From NCBI GenBank assembly GCA_009921265.1, contig RFYV01000007.1:1-64000 (forward strand): a stretch of DNA of 64,000 nt, in the 5' to 3' direction. Numbering within the stretch: position 1 is the stretch's first letter; every line of letters starts with the position of its first letter. Under the pieces are notes generated by a model. It ran no database searches. It was given only the letters and a program-made list of their open reading frames with translations, and had not been told where the DNA came from. The position numbers and the translations under genes were made by a program. The stretch comes from Betaproteobacteria bacterium (GTDB taxonomy: Bacteria > Pseudomonadota > Gammaproteobacteria > Burkholderiales > Burkholderiaceae_C). Shown here piece after piece: positions 1 to 8,542 of the stretch.

Positions 1-461
1 CCTCTTCGAAAAATCATCATGGTTCGTTTGAAATGAATCACCACCAAACCATTTTGATTAAAACCACACGTAGTTACTTTGACAATTCCCACATCTGGGC
101 GCGATTGGGAGTCGCGCAAATCTAAAATTTCCGATTGCGAGTAAATCGTATCGCCTTCAAACACAGGTTTGGGCAATTTCACTTCATCCCATCCCAAATT
201 TGCAAAAACATTTTGCGATAAATCAGTAACGCTTTGACCGGTAACCAACGCCAAAATAAAAGCAGAATTAACAATGGGCTGCTTCCAAGTGGTTTGGGAT
301 GAGTAATGATGATCGAAGTGAATAGGCGAAGGAGCCTGAGTTAACAAAGTAAACCATGTGTTATCAGCGGATAGCACCGTACGTCCCAAGGGGTGTCGAT
401 ACACGTCTCCAATTTCAAAGTCTTCAAAAAATCGTCCATTCCATCCTGTTTTTTCACTCAT
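1..461 (-). CDS. MaoC-family (hot-dog) dehydratase, C-terminus cut by window edge
   Basis: The first 153 residues are in the window and the reading frame runs open off base 1. The start ATG (459-461) has a good GGAG ribosome site 6 bases upstream. The protein opens MSEKTGWNGRFFEDF, then GRTVLSADNTWFTLLTQ and PSPIHFD, the order seen in MaoC-type enoyl-CoA hydratases that act on short branched or dicarboxylic acyl-CoAs. The family's usual D-x4-H catalytic dyad is altered: the His of PIH is kept but the Asp position reads Ala (LTQAPSPIH). It is the last visible gene of the operon starting at 5622, directly behind a CoA-transferase, so it probably hydrates the acyl-CoA that enzyme makes. A mesaconyl-CoA-hydratase-like role is only an inference. 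Confidence 0.85.
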   Translation of the reverse strand, partial: MSEKTGWNGRFFEDFEIGDVYRHPLGRTVLSADNTWFTLLTQAPSPIHFDHHYSSQTTWKQPIVNSAFILALVTGQSVTDLSQNVFANLGWDEVKLPKPVFEGDTIYSQSEILDLRDSQSRPDVGIVKVTTCGFNQNGLVVIHFKRTMMIFRR

Positions 462-503
462 GATTTCTCCTTTGGTTTTTGAGATTAAAAATTAGTTGAT
501 TCA

Positions 504-1763
504 TCAAGTGTCGCCGTCCTTGATTCGATGACCCGATACAGCGCCGCTTTTAAATAATTCGTTAATTTGTTTTTCGTCATACTTAAGTTCTTTCAAAATT
601 GATTCAGTGTGTTCACCCAACTCAGGTACGGGCCCCATTTGAGCTTCAACGTCCGAAAAAATAACGGGTGGCAACACGGCGCGTATTTTTTCTTGATTGG
701 GCAAGGTCACCTCTCTCCATTTGTCACGCGCACTCAATTGCGGGTGATGCCATAAATCTTTGGCATCGTTGAGTCGGCCATTGGCGATTCCTGCAGCGTC
801 CAATAAACCCACCACTTCAGCGGTAGATTTGTCTGAAAAGTGAGATTCAATCAACTGCGTCAACGCATCCGCATGAATGATTCGCATGCTGTTGCTTTCA
901 TAATCTTTGTGATTGCAAAGCAATGGTTGCCCCAGTGTTATCTCACAAAAAGATTGCCATTCGCGTTCGTTTTGAATACTAAAAATAACGATACCGTCGC
1001 GTGTTGCGTGTCCACCATAAGGCGCAATATTGGGGTTTTTCATGGCATTGCGCGGAACAATCGTACCGTTGTATGCGTATCGATACATGGGGTACATCAT
1101 CCATTCGGCCATAGCATCAAACATAGCGATTTGCAAATGCGCGCCCAACCCTGTTTGAGCGCGACGAAACAAAGCGGCGAGCACCGCATTTTGTGTGTAC
1201 ATACCTGTGGCCATATCTACCAACGACAAACCCACGCGCGCAGGCGTCTCAGGCGTTCCATTGATGCTCATCACACCCGCTTCGGCTTGAATGAGCATAT
1301 CGTATGCTTTTTTTCCTGACAAAGGGCCACCTTCACCATAACCCGTGATATCGGCAACAATAATTTGTGGATTAATTTTTTTTAGTGTTTCGTAGTCGAG
1401 GTGCATGCGTTTGCTCACACCTGGTGCTAGATTTTGAATCAGTACATCGGTGTGCGCCATCAAGCGATGCATAACGTCTTGAGCATCCTTTTTTTTAAGA
1501 TCGATACCTAAACTTTTTTTGGTGCGATTAAGCCAAACAAAATAGGTGGATTGCCCATAAACAAATTGGTCGTAGCCTCTGGAAAAATCACCTTCACCAG
1601 GTCTCTCAATTTTGATGACCTGCGCGCCTAAATCGGCCAAATTGCGTGAACAAACAGGGCCCGCTAATGCATGCTCCATTGATACGACACGAATACCCTG
1701 AAGAGGCAACAGGGACGATGCTGACGTTGACTCTTGGGGTGGCACGGCTTTCTTCAATGACAA
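504..1763 (-). CDS. CaiB/BaiF class III CoA-transferase
   Basis: A 419-residue protein of normal family length. It shows the class III pattern: GIRVVSMEHALAGPVCSRNL near the N-terminus, ADLGAQVIKIERPGEGD around 43-59, and VGLSLVDMATGMY around 177-189, where Asp183 aligns with the aspartate that forms the acyl-anhydride intermediate in formyl-CoA transferase. It should move CoA from a donor thioester to a free carboxylic acid in the cytoplasm. It lies between a Bug receptor and a MaoC hydratase on the same strand, so the likely order is uptake, CoA activation, hydration. The acid it activates cannot be read from sequence. An alternative upstream start in another frame (to 1797) has no family match. 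Confidence 0.93.
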   Translation of the reverse strand: MSLKKAVPPQESTSASSLLPLQGIRVVSMEHALAGPVCSRNLADLGAQVIKIERPGEGDFSRGYDQFVYGQSTYFVWLNRTKKSLGIDLKKKDAQDVMHRLMAHTDVLIQNLAPGVSKRMHLDYETLKKINPQIIVADITGYGEGGPLSGKKAYDMLIQAEAGVMSINGTPETPARVGLSLVDMATGMYTQNAVLAALFRRAQTGLGAHLQIAMFDAMAEWMMYPMYRYAYNGTIVPRNAMKNPNIAPYGGHATRDGIVIFSIQNEREWQSFCEITLGQPLLCNHKDYESNSMRIIHADALTQLIESHFSDKSTAEVVGLLDAAGIANGRLNDAKDLWHHPQLSARDKWREVTLPNQEKIRAVLPPVIFSDVEAQMGPVPELGEHTESILKELKYDEKQINELFKSGAVSGHRIKDGDT

Positions 1764-1855
1764 CTTTCAAAAACTTCTGATCAATTGCAACGCTCAACCA
1801 TAGGTCTTAGCACGTGGATTGTCAACCCGTAAATACCCAAGGATATGGATTGAAA

Positions 1856-2866
1856 TCACTCTGCTTTAATTTTTGCATCCTTAATAATTTTTCCATAACG
1901 CATGTAATTGACCTTGGTTAATTCATTCGTCTCAACGGGACTCAATCCTCTGGGCGTGAGTCCAAGTACTTGTAATTTTTCGACGGTTTCTTTATCTGAT
2001 AAAGCCAATTGAATTTCTTTGTGCAACTGCTTCAGAATTTCGGGACTTGTATTGCTAGGTGCTGCCAGTACAAACCAAGTACTGAATTCAAAATCAGGTA
2101 AACCCGACTCTGCAAAAGTGGGCACATCTGGAAATTGTGGATGCCGCAACTTCATTGGAACACCGATTAAATTTAATTTGCCGCCCTTGACCATACCAGC
2201 TGCAGTTGCCAAGCCTAAAAGCGTAAAGTCAACTTGTCCTGCTGCTACATCCTGTACGGCTTGCGTCGCGCCTTTGTAGGGGATGTGAAACATTTTGATG
2301 CCTGTTTGTGCTTCAATCATCGCCACGCCGATGTGTTGCGGGCTGCCATTCCCGCCCGAGGAATAATTAATTTTTCCAGGCGATTGATTGGCGGCTTTGA
2401 GTAACTGACCAATATTTTTATAAGGTGAATTGGCAGGAACCACGAGACCCGCTTCAACAGTTGTGACCAAAGAAATATATGCAAAATCTTTTAATGAGTC
2501 ATAGGGCATATTTGAATTTAAATTGGGTGCCATCGTAATAATGCCATCATTAAAACCACCCAATGTGTACCCATCAGGAACGGCCTTGGCGACTTTTTCT
2601 GCGCCAATCAACCCTGCTGCACCGGGCATATTTTCGATAACAAATGACTGCCCCATATTGGCAGACATTTTTTGCGTCACAATGCGTGCGGCAAGATCAA
2701 CCGCGCTACCCACAGCAAGAGGCAATATCAACTTAATCGGTTTGGAAGGATAAGCTGCTTGTGATTGTGCTTGTGATGTAATAGCGTGCAATGGCATCAG
2801 ACACACGAACAATAATTTCATAATCGCAAAACGATTTGGTTTTATATCATGAGGTACTTGTCGCAT
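1856..2866 (-). CDS. Bug/TctC-type periplasmic solute receptor (tandem copy 1)
   Basis: 336 residues from the ATG at 2864-2866, chosen because GAGGAAG lies just upstream; the frame stays open to 2956 but that would run into the preceding gene. After a short positively charged leader comes a signal peptide ending near SQAQSQA, then the Bug signature YPSKPIKL, the PLAVGSAVD loop, a PYDSLKDF segment and IPYKGATQAV around residues 195-205. Bug proteins bind organic acids in the periplasm and hand them to a tripartite tricarboxylate carrier. It closely resembles the gene directly upstream (2886-3860), including the unusual GGFND stretch, so this is a tandem duplication. No membrane partner is nearby. 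Confidence 0.93.
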   Translation of the reverse strand: MRQVPHDIKPNRFAIMKLLFVCLMPLHAITSQAQSQAAYPSKPIKLILPLAVGSAVDLAARIVTQKMSANMGQSFVIENMPGAAGLIGAEKVAKAVPDGYTLGGFNDGIITMAPNLNSNMPYDSLKDFAYISLVTTVEAGLVVPANSPYKNIGQLLKAANQSPGKINYSSGGNGSPQHIGVAMIEAQTGIKMFHIPYKGATQAVQDVAAGQVDFTLLGLATAAGMVKGGKLNLIGVPMKLRHPQFPDVPTFAESGLPDFEFSTWFVLAAPSNTSPEILKQLHKEIQLALSDKETVEKLQVLGLTPRGLSPVETNELTKVNYMRYGKIIKDAKIKAE

Positions 2867-2885
2867 CGATCTTCCTCTGTGTGAG

Positions 2886-3860
2886 TTATTCGGCTTTGAT
2901 GCCTGCTTGAATAATGACTTTTCGATAATGCTCCAACTGAGAACGCACCAAAGCACTCATCTCATCAGCACTTGATCCAACTGGAATCAAGCCCAATGTA
3001 ATCAAGCGCTCTTTTACACCGGGATCAGCCAAGGCTTTTGAAACTTCTCTGTTGAGAAAAAAAATGATGTCTTTGGGTGTACCTGCAGGCGCCATGAGTC
3101 CAAACCATGAGTTCAATTTAAAACCAGGCAATCCCGATTCGGAAACAGTCGGGACATCTGGAAATTGCGACATTCGTTGCGGAGTGCAAACTGCGATAAG
3201 TCTGGCTTTGTTAGATTGAGTCAAAGGAACAATCGTTGATATGCCTTGAAAAGTTGCATCGACCTCGCCCGCAGCAGCGCCCACTGCAGCTTGTGTTGCC
3301 CCCTTGTAAGGCACATGCGTCATGGTGACGCCCGCTTGGTGAGCAAACATCGCCATACCAATATGCTGCGGCCCTCCATTACCACCCGAGCTGTAGTTGA
3401 TTTTTCCAGGTGATTTTTTGGCGGCTTCAATCAAATCATTCACGTTGCGATAAGTTGAACTCGAGGCTACCATCAAACCCCATTCAATCGTTGCAACTTG
3501 TGAGATTGATTCAAAATCTTTCAAGATATCCCAAGGCATTTTGGCATATAGATTAGGAATCATCGTGATGATGCTGTCATTGAATCCACCCAAGGTATAA
3601 CCATCAGCAGGTGATTTAGCAACTTGTTCGGCACCAATAATTCCTGCAGCACCCAATTTATTTTCAATAAAAATTGATTGACCGATGTTTTGTGACATCT
3701 TTTGCATAACGATGCGCGCTGCTGTATCGACAGAGCTACCCGCTGCCAATGGAACAATGAGTTTGATCGGTTTACTGGGATATTTGTCGCTTATCGCTTG
3801 CCCCCAACCTAGCGCATGAAAAAGAAACAATGAAATAAAAATAATCTTTGCTTTAGTCAT
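2886..3860 (-). CDS. Bug/TctC-type periplasmic solute receptor (tandem copy 2)
   Basis: 324 residues; the start has AAAGGAGT 9 bases upstream. A signal peptide (MTKAKIIFISLFLFHALG onward) ends near GWGQA and is followed by YPSKPIKLIVPLAAGSSVD. GGNGGPQHIGMAMF and HVPYKGATQA mark the two lobes that close on the ligand. It sits between the 2-oxo-acid dehydrogenase and the second receptor copy in one transcription unit. The neighbours (racemase, hydroxy-acid dehydrogenase) suggest a chiral hydroxy or amino acid ligand, which is inference. Confidence 0.93.
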   Translation of the reverse strand: MTKAKIIFISLFLFHALGWGQAISDKYPSKPIKLIVPLAAGSSVDTAARIVMQKMSQNIGQSIFIENKLGAAGIIGAEQVAKSPADGYTLGGFNDSIITMIPNLYAKMPWDILKDFESISQVATIEWGLMVASSSTYRNVNDLIEAAKKSPGKINYSSGGNGGPQHIGMAMFAHQAGVTMTHVPYKGATQAAVGAAAGEVDATFQGISTIVPLTQSNKARLIAVCTPQRMSQFPDVPTVSESGLPGFKLNSWFGLMAPAGTPKDIIFFLNREVSKALADPGVKERLITLGLIPVGSSADEMSALVRSQLEHYRKVIIQAGIKAE

Positions 3861-3881
3861 GGCGGACTCCTTTAAAAATGG

Positions 3882-4949
3882 TTAAGTCGATGCGGTTTGC
3901 AACACGGTTGGCATCTGATGGGCTATGGAAAATTCATCCAACTGCGAAAGCAAATTGGGATGCAAATAAATACCATCGCGCTCTTGGGTTTTTCGTTTTT
4001 CATAACTTTGCTCACCAGGTACCCAAATGCGTTTGACGTTGGGCATTTTTTTACCGGTACGCATTTCGCGTGACAACTTATCGATACGCAATTTGAATTC
4101 ATCAACATCACCAAATGCATCTAAATCAATCGCTAGGATAGCCTGACCCGTATTCGCTCTGCTGGTGAAATCTGCATTGCCATCAATCACATCCGACCCC
4201 ATGGCTGCACCATTCAATGTGCCAGCTAACACACCCACCATCAATTGAAGGCCATAACCTTTGTAACCACCGATCGGCAACATAATGCCACCGTCGGTTT
4301 TGTGAGGATCCAAAATAGGATTACCGTTTTCATCGATCATCCAACCTTCGGGCATGGATTCACCTTTTTGTGCTTTGACTTTGATCTTTCCGTAAGAAGT
4401 CACCGTTGTGGCCATATCCAACACCATAGGCGGTTCATTTTTTGCTGGTACCGCAATTGCAATCGGATTGGTTGACAACAACATATCCAAGCCACCCCAA
4501 GGTGATGTATGGTTAGCCCCCCCCACCGCGTAATAAATTCCAACCATGTTTTTTTCCATTGGCATTCGTGCATAAAGAGACGCAGGGCCTGCATGGTTAC
4601 TGAATCGTGAACCCACCCATGCAACGCCACAATTTCTTGCTTTTTCAATTGCAATTTCAGCAGCACGCTTCATCACCAAATGACCCATGGCGTTGTCCCC
4701 GTCAAGAATTGCCATTCCCGCTTTTTCTTTGACAAGCCTCATCGATGGGTTTAAATTAATTCCACCCGCCTTGATTCTTTTGGCATAACTGGGCAATCGA
4801 ATCACTCCATGACCATCGGAGCCTTGAAGATCAGCCTCGGCCATGATGTGCCCGACTTTGGACGCATCGTCAGGTGGCATACCGAGTTTGATCATTGAGT
4901 TGGTAATGTAGCGATACAATTGTTCGAATGAAACACAATTAGCTTTCAT
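3882..4949 (-). CDS. Malate/L-lactate dehydrogenase family (Ldh2/COG2055) oxidoreductase
   Basis: 355 residues from the ATG at 4947-4949 (AAAAGGA upstream); the longer frame to 5066 adds sequence foreign to the family and overlaps the racemase. The family uses NAD(P)H to interconvert 2-oxo acids and 2-hydroxy acids (malate, sulfolactate, ureidoglycolate and others). Visible landmarks are SDGHGVIRLPSYAKRI, the SNHAGPASLYA segment with the conserved His, SPWGGLDMLLSTNP and IGGYKGYGLQLMVG. It starts 11 bases inside the end of the racemase gene, so the two are translationally coupled. Substrate not determinable; a paralogue lies at 28434-29483. Confidence 0.9.
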   Translation of the reverse strand: MKANCVSFEQLYRYITNSMIKLGMPPDDASKVGHIMAEADLQGSDGHGVIRLPSYAKRIKAGGINLNPSMRLVKEKAGMAILDGDNAMGHLVMKRAAEIAIEKARNCGVAWVGSRFSNHAGPASLYARMPMEKNMVGIYYAVGGANHTSPWGGLDMLLSTNPIAIAVPAKNEPPMVLDMATTVTSYGKIKVKAQKGESMPEGWMIDENGNPILDPHKTDGGIMLPIGGYKGYGLQLMVGVLAGTLNGAAMGSDVIDGNADFTSRANTGQAILAIDLDAFGDVDEFKLRIDKLSREMRTGKKMPNVKRIWVPGEQSYEKRKTQERDGIYLHPNLLSQLDEFSIAHQMPTVLQTAST

Positions 4950-5622
4950 GAAAAATCCTTTTTTGAATAGTTTGAACGGCAATAACTGGTGCGCTAAAAA
5001 TAGGCACTGAAGAAACTTGACTGCATCGTTGATAGGCACTGGCCATCGAAAATTGTGTAAATACAATTAAATTAATCGATTGATTTTTTTGAACGGCCTC
5101 AACGATCAATGCGTCGTGAACATCCGCTTGGCCTTTGCAGAGCAACTCAAAAGCCTGATCCACCGCATATTTTTTTATCTTGATCGACACATGATGGTTG
5201 TTGGCCCATTCGTCAATCTCATGGCTCAATGAATCGACCGACAATTGTGCGGTGCCCATCACAACAATCGCCAATTCTTTTTTTTCTTGTGCCAATTGGT
5301 AAATTGATTCAATCATCGCTTCGTTGGGTTTGTAGACAGGTAAAGCCAAGGCTTCTTTCACAGAATCAATGGCGTCACCAAAAACCGAACATGTAAATAA
5401 AATAGCCTCGCATCCCGTTGATACTGCGTAATTTGCCAGCGAACGAAATCGCTGATTCATTTGCTGCGAACTTAATAAATCGATATCTTTTAATAAACCC
5501 TCGTCCAACAAATTAAATATATTTGCACTGGGCCAAAGATCTTTAAACGTATTTTCAATAGGTGCAATAGCCAAACGTGTAGCGTGTATAAGTGCTATTT
5601 TAGGTCGCATTTGAAAATTCAT
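4939..5622 (-). CDS. Asp/Glu/hydantoin racemase superfamily protein
   Basis: 227 residues, first gene of the minus-strand operon. The first catalytic cysteine of the superfamily is present in ILFTCSVFGDAI, while the second-half position reads IVFTQFSMA, with Gln where two-Cys racemases have Cys. Single-cysteine members include arylmalonate-decarboxylase-like and maleate-isomerase-like enzymes as well as many proteins of unknown substrate. It should act in the cytoplasm on a small carboxylic or amino acid and supply the dehydrogenase encoded next. The start is the first of two nearby ATGs (5622 and 5610); neither has a clear ribosome site. A strong promoter-like sequence lies at 5699-5726. Confidence 0.8.
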   Translation of the reverse strand: MNFQMRPKIALIHATRLAIAPIENTFKDLWPSANIFNLLDEGLLKDIDLLSSQQMNQRFRSLANYAVSTGCEAILFTCSVFGDAIDSVKEALALPVYKPNEAMIESIYQLAQEKKELAIVVMGTAQLSVDSLSHEIDEWANNHHVSIKIKKYAVDQAFELLCKGQADVHDALIVEAVQKNQSINLIVFTQFSMASAYQRCSQVSSVPIFSAPVIAVQTIQKRIFHES

Positions 5623-5698
5623 TTGAATTTCAAACGATGGATTAGTAAATTCACAACATCACACTCATCAAACAACAGACAACTCATCATAAAAAATC

Positions 5699-5726
5699 AT
5701 CATAAATCGCCATTCTGTGATGTCAA
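5699..5726 (-). promoter_or_regulatory. sigma70-type promoter for the racemase-to-MaoC operon
   Basis: On the minus strand TTGACA (5726-5721) is followed after 16 bases by TATGAT (5704-5699). The -35 box is a perfect match and the -10 box matches at five of six positions. It lies about 77 bases upstream of the racemase start, in the only sizeable gap before that operon. Confidence 0.6.
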
Positions 5727-5736
5727 GTCAAATGAT

Positions 5737-5751
5737 TAGGGTTAAACCCTA
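5737..5751. promoter_or_regulatory. 15-bp perfect palindrome, candidate operator
   Basis: TAGGGTT-A-AACCCTA: two 7-base arms with one central base. Its near edge is 10 bases upstream of the -35 box at 5721-5726, the place expected for an activator or upstream repressor site. The regulator is not encoded in the window. Confidence 0.45.
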
Positions 5752-5765
5752 GCCCGTTGCAAAAC

Positions 5766-7649
5766 TCATTCAATCACATAGGGCGTCGAATAAGCGGAGA
5801 GTATTTTTTCTGCTTGATTTCTATCAGTGGATGACGCATTTTTTAGATGAACAGTCATGGCAAGTCCACTACCACCCGTATTCACAATATCCAAATTCCA
5901 TTGGCAAGCCAAGGGCTTTAACGCACCTTCAAATTCGCGCTTGGCCGCGTCCATTTGAAGGACATGCTTCATGGGTTTGCCAACAGACGTAAGTGGCAGT
6001 TTGTCGAGAATCACTATCTCTTTGGGGACAGCAGGTCGCTCTGGAATACGCTCGGTTGCAAATGCAAGCAACTCTTGTGCACTGATTTTTACGCCTGGAT
6101 GCAACTCTACATAAGCAATCGGCAATTCACCCGAATGGGTGTCGGGCTTTCCAACGGCCGCAGCAATTGCTACCGATGGCGATTGCATGAGTGCTTCTTC
6201 AATCAATCCAGGTTCAATGTTGTGACCTCCACGAATAATTAAATCTTTTTGTCTTCCACTGATTCGCAAATAACCGTCGGAGTCCAAACTTCCAAGGTCG
6301 CCCGTGACAAAAAATCCATTATCTAAAAACGCACCTTTGTTTTGCGATGGATCTAAGTAACCCCCTGCTACACCTGGGCCACCTACCAAGATCATGCCGA
6401 TTTCATCAATTGCACAATCGCGTTCAATTTCACCGCCCTCTTTCATTTTTACAATTCGAATTTTCATGTAGGGCACGCGAATTCCCGAACAACGCGTACG
6501 CACTTCACCATCGCGTGGATCAAGAGATACATGGCTGGTGTTTTCAGTTAAACCATAACTTTGCATCACCTGCGCACCGGTGATTTGTGTGAGACGTTCT
6601 TGAATCGCTGGTGCCATTGCGGTTGAGCCTGTTGCAAAGTAAGGTCGCAAAGATGAAATGTTTTCTGTGGTGGGTGGATTTTTGGCAAGAACAGATAAGG
6701 TTGTCGGCACACCCGATACTTGTGTGATGCCAAAGCGTTCGATATAACGCCAATAGTTCAACATATAGATTTTGTCACGCGCACCAAAAATACTCGGAAT
6801 CACTGCTGTGTTGGCGTTCGCAGTACTCACCAATCCACGCACGAGCAATCCACCGATATGAAATAGAGGTGTATCCGATAGAACAACATCATGGCGCGTA
6901 AATGCCAAACCATTATTGGCCCCCCATTGCCGATACACCATGCCACCATGCAAGATCTTGACAATTTTGGGATGCCCTGTTGTACCGCCCGAATGCACAT
7001 AGCATGCAACGGTGTCACGCTTTGCAGTGGGTCGATCAAACGTCAATCGATCACCCGAATGTTTTTCTGCTTGCGTTAATAAGTCATGCGCTGCAGGTGA
7101 GATAAAAGCCTCGTGCAACGTCAACAATTGAGGCGGCTTTTCTAAGCTTTGAATAGCCGCATTCACATTTTCCCAAATCGTAAATCCAGGCGTTGGGCCT
7201 AATGCGATCACTAATTTAACTTCTGCGCGTTGCATCAAGTCACTTAAAGCATGTGCATCTAACATCCAATTGATGGGAAACAAACGTACAGCAAGCAAGC
7301 CACCAATCATGGTTGCAAACAATCCTGGAACAGTAGGTGTGATAACCGCAACGACATCATCGGCACCGAGTCCACTTGCACGTAATAAATTGGCGCATTG
7401 AATCGAGCGTCTCTCGAGTTCTGCAAATGTCCATGTTTTAATTTCACCATCGATATTGCCGTTATGTGTGATGTGCAATGCAATGCGATTGGGATCATCA
7501 CGGCAACCATCTAACAAATTCAATGCAAAGTCCCATCGCGTGACGCGCTCTTCGAGAGGAATTTTTTCGATGGCTTCAATATCTGCCAGATTACGAAGCG
7601 GTTCGTAGTGTTCTTTGATGACACCTGAACTGAAAAGATTTGAATTCAT
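5766..7649 (-). CDS. AMP-forming acyl-CoA synthetase (ANL superfamily), copy A
   Basis: 627 residues. The P-loop-like AMP motif reads YVHSGGTTGHPKI, followed by the MQSYGLTENTSH adenylate motif, FFVTGDLGSLDSDGYL and the hinge SGRQKDLIIRGGHNIEP; the catalytic Lys sits in LPLTSVGKPMKHVL. These activate a carboxylic acid as acyl-AMP and then acyl-CoA. About 60 residues follow the catalytic Lys, more than in most members. The start has TGGAGTC upstream and overlaps the lyase stop by four bases (ATGA). It ends an operon with a hydratase and a CitE-like lyase. Similar to the synthetase at 13758-15716, so the pair are paralogues. Confidence 0.93.
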   Translation of the reverse strand: MNSNLFSSGVIKEHYEPLRNLADIEAIEKIPLEERVTRWDFALNLLDGCRDDPNRIALHITHNGNIDGEIKTWTFAELERRSIQCANLLRASGLGADDVVAVITPTVPGLFATMIGGLLAVRLFPINWMLDAHALSDLMQRAEVKLVIALGPTPGFTIWENVNAAIQSLEKPPQLLTLHEAFISPAAHDLLTQAEKHSGDRLTFDRPTAKRDTVACYVHSGGTTGHPKIVKILHGGMVYRQWGANNGLAFTRHDVVLSDTPLFHIGGLLVRGLVSTANANTAVIPSIFGARDKIYMLNYWRYIERFGITQVSGVPTTLSVLAKNPPTTENISSLRPYFATGSTAMAPAIQERLTQITGAQVMQSYGLTENTSHVSLDPRDGEVRTRCSGIRVPYMKIRIVKMKEGGEIERDCAIDEIGMILVGGPGVAGGYLDPSQNKGAFLDNGFFVTGDLGSLDSDGYLRISGRQKDLIIRGGHNIEPGLIEEALMQSPSVAIAAAVGKPDTHSGELPIAYVELHPGVKISAQELLAFATERIPERPAVPKEIVILDKLPLTSVGKPMKHVLQMDAAKREFEGALKPLACQWNLDIVNTGGSGLAMTVHLKNASSTDRNQAEKILSAYSTPYVIE

Positions 7650-8539
7650 AAAGACTCCACCAATGCCAAGGTGCGTTCTGCCAATCGCACATTCGCGTAA
7701 TCAACCATCATGCCCTCGTATTTCACAGCGCCGACACCTCGTGCCTCGCCTTCACGAAACGCTGCAATCAAGCCGCGTGCGTATTCAATTTCTTCTGCGC
7801 TTGGAGAAAAAACCTCGTGCATCACATCCACTTGCGTGGGATGAATCGCCATCTTGCCCACAAACCCCAATTCGCGTGCAATCAAACATTCTTCACGCAG
7901 CATCTGCGTGTCTTTGAGATTCATGAACACGCCATCTACAATCCACTCAACACCCGCCGCGCGTGAATCCACTACCAATTTGCTACGTGGATAGGTCAAT
8001 GCCAAACTGCGAGGCGTCCAGTGTCCACCCAAGTCCACCATAAAGTCGCCTTGTTCGGCACTGGCCAATGCCATTCCACTCACACGCTTTGAAGACTTTG
8101 CGATATCAAATGAATTGCGCAAACCCAAACAAGTTTCAATCATCGGCAGGATCGATAAACTTCCAACGGCAACACCCGCTTTTATTTCAATAACTTGCAA
8201 GGCCTTGGAAACAGTTTCAATATCGTGCGCGTCATCAGCTTTGGGCAATGCAACACCCGCCACATTGAATAACGAATGATTGTGAAAGACGCCCAAATCG
8301 GCCACGTAGTCTCCAGCGCGTGGATTACTGATTCTCAAGTACATCGGTTTTTTTAAACCCAATCCAAGTACCTGTTGTATATTTTTTCTGGCTTCATCTT
8401 TTGCATTCAATGGAACTGAATCTTCCAAATCAAAAATCATCGCGTCAGCCGCGCCGAGTTGCGCCTTTGTTAATAATTCAGTTCGACTTCCTGGTGCAAA
8501 CAACAAAGTTCGATGCATTTTTTTTGCTTGAGATGACAT
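7646..8539 (-). CDS. HpcH/HpaI aldolase / CitE-like acyl-CoA lyase
   Basis: 297 residues of the CitE family, which cleaves or hydrolyses malyl-CoA-type 3-hydroxyacyl-CoAs with Mg. Visible landmarks are RTLLFAPGSRTELL, MIFDLEDSVPLNAKDEAR with the acidic substrate/metal region, PMIETCLGLRN, GDFMVDLGGHW and GKMAIHPTQVDVMHEVFSP. The start ATG follows GGAAGGG. It lies three bases after the upstream hydratase and overlaps the following synthetase start, so the three are translated together. The order hydratase, lyase, ligase suggests degradation of a branched or aryl short-chain acid through a 3-hydroxyacyl-CoA. Confidence 0.9.
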   Translation of the reverse strand: MSSQAKKMHRTLLFAPGSRTELLTKAQLGAADAMIFDLEDSVPLNAKDEARKNIQQVLGLGLKKPMYLRISNPRAGDYVADLGVFHNHSLFNVAGVALPKADDAHDIETVSKALQVIEIKAGVAVGSLSILPMIETCLGLRNSFDIAKSSKRVSGMALASAEQGDFMVDLGGHWTPRSLALTYPRSKLVVDSRAAGVEWIVDGVFMNLKDTQMLREECLIARELGFVGKMAIHPTQVDVMHEVFSPSAEEIEYARGLIAAFREGEARGVGAVKYEGMMVDYANVRLAERTLALVESL

Positions 8540-8542
8540 GAT

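Noticed and set aside
840-1319. 159-codon plus-strand open frame
   Set aside because: Shadow of the CoA-transferase on the minus strand; no family resemblance.
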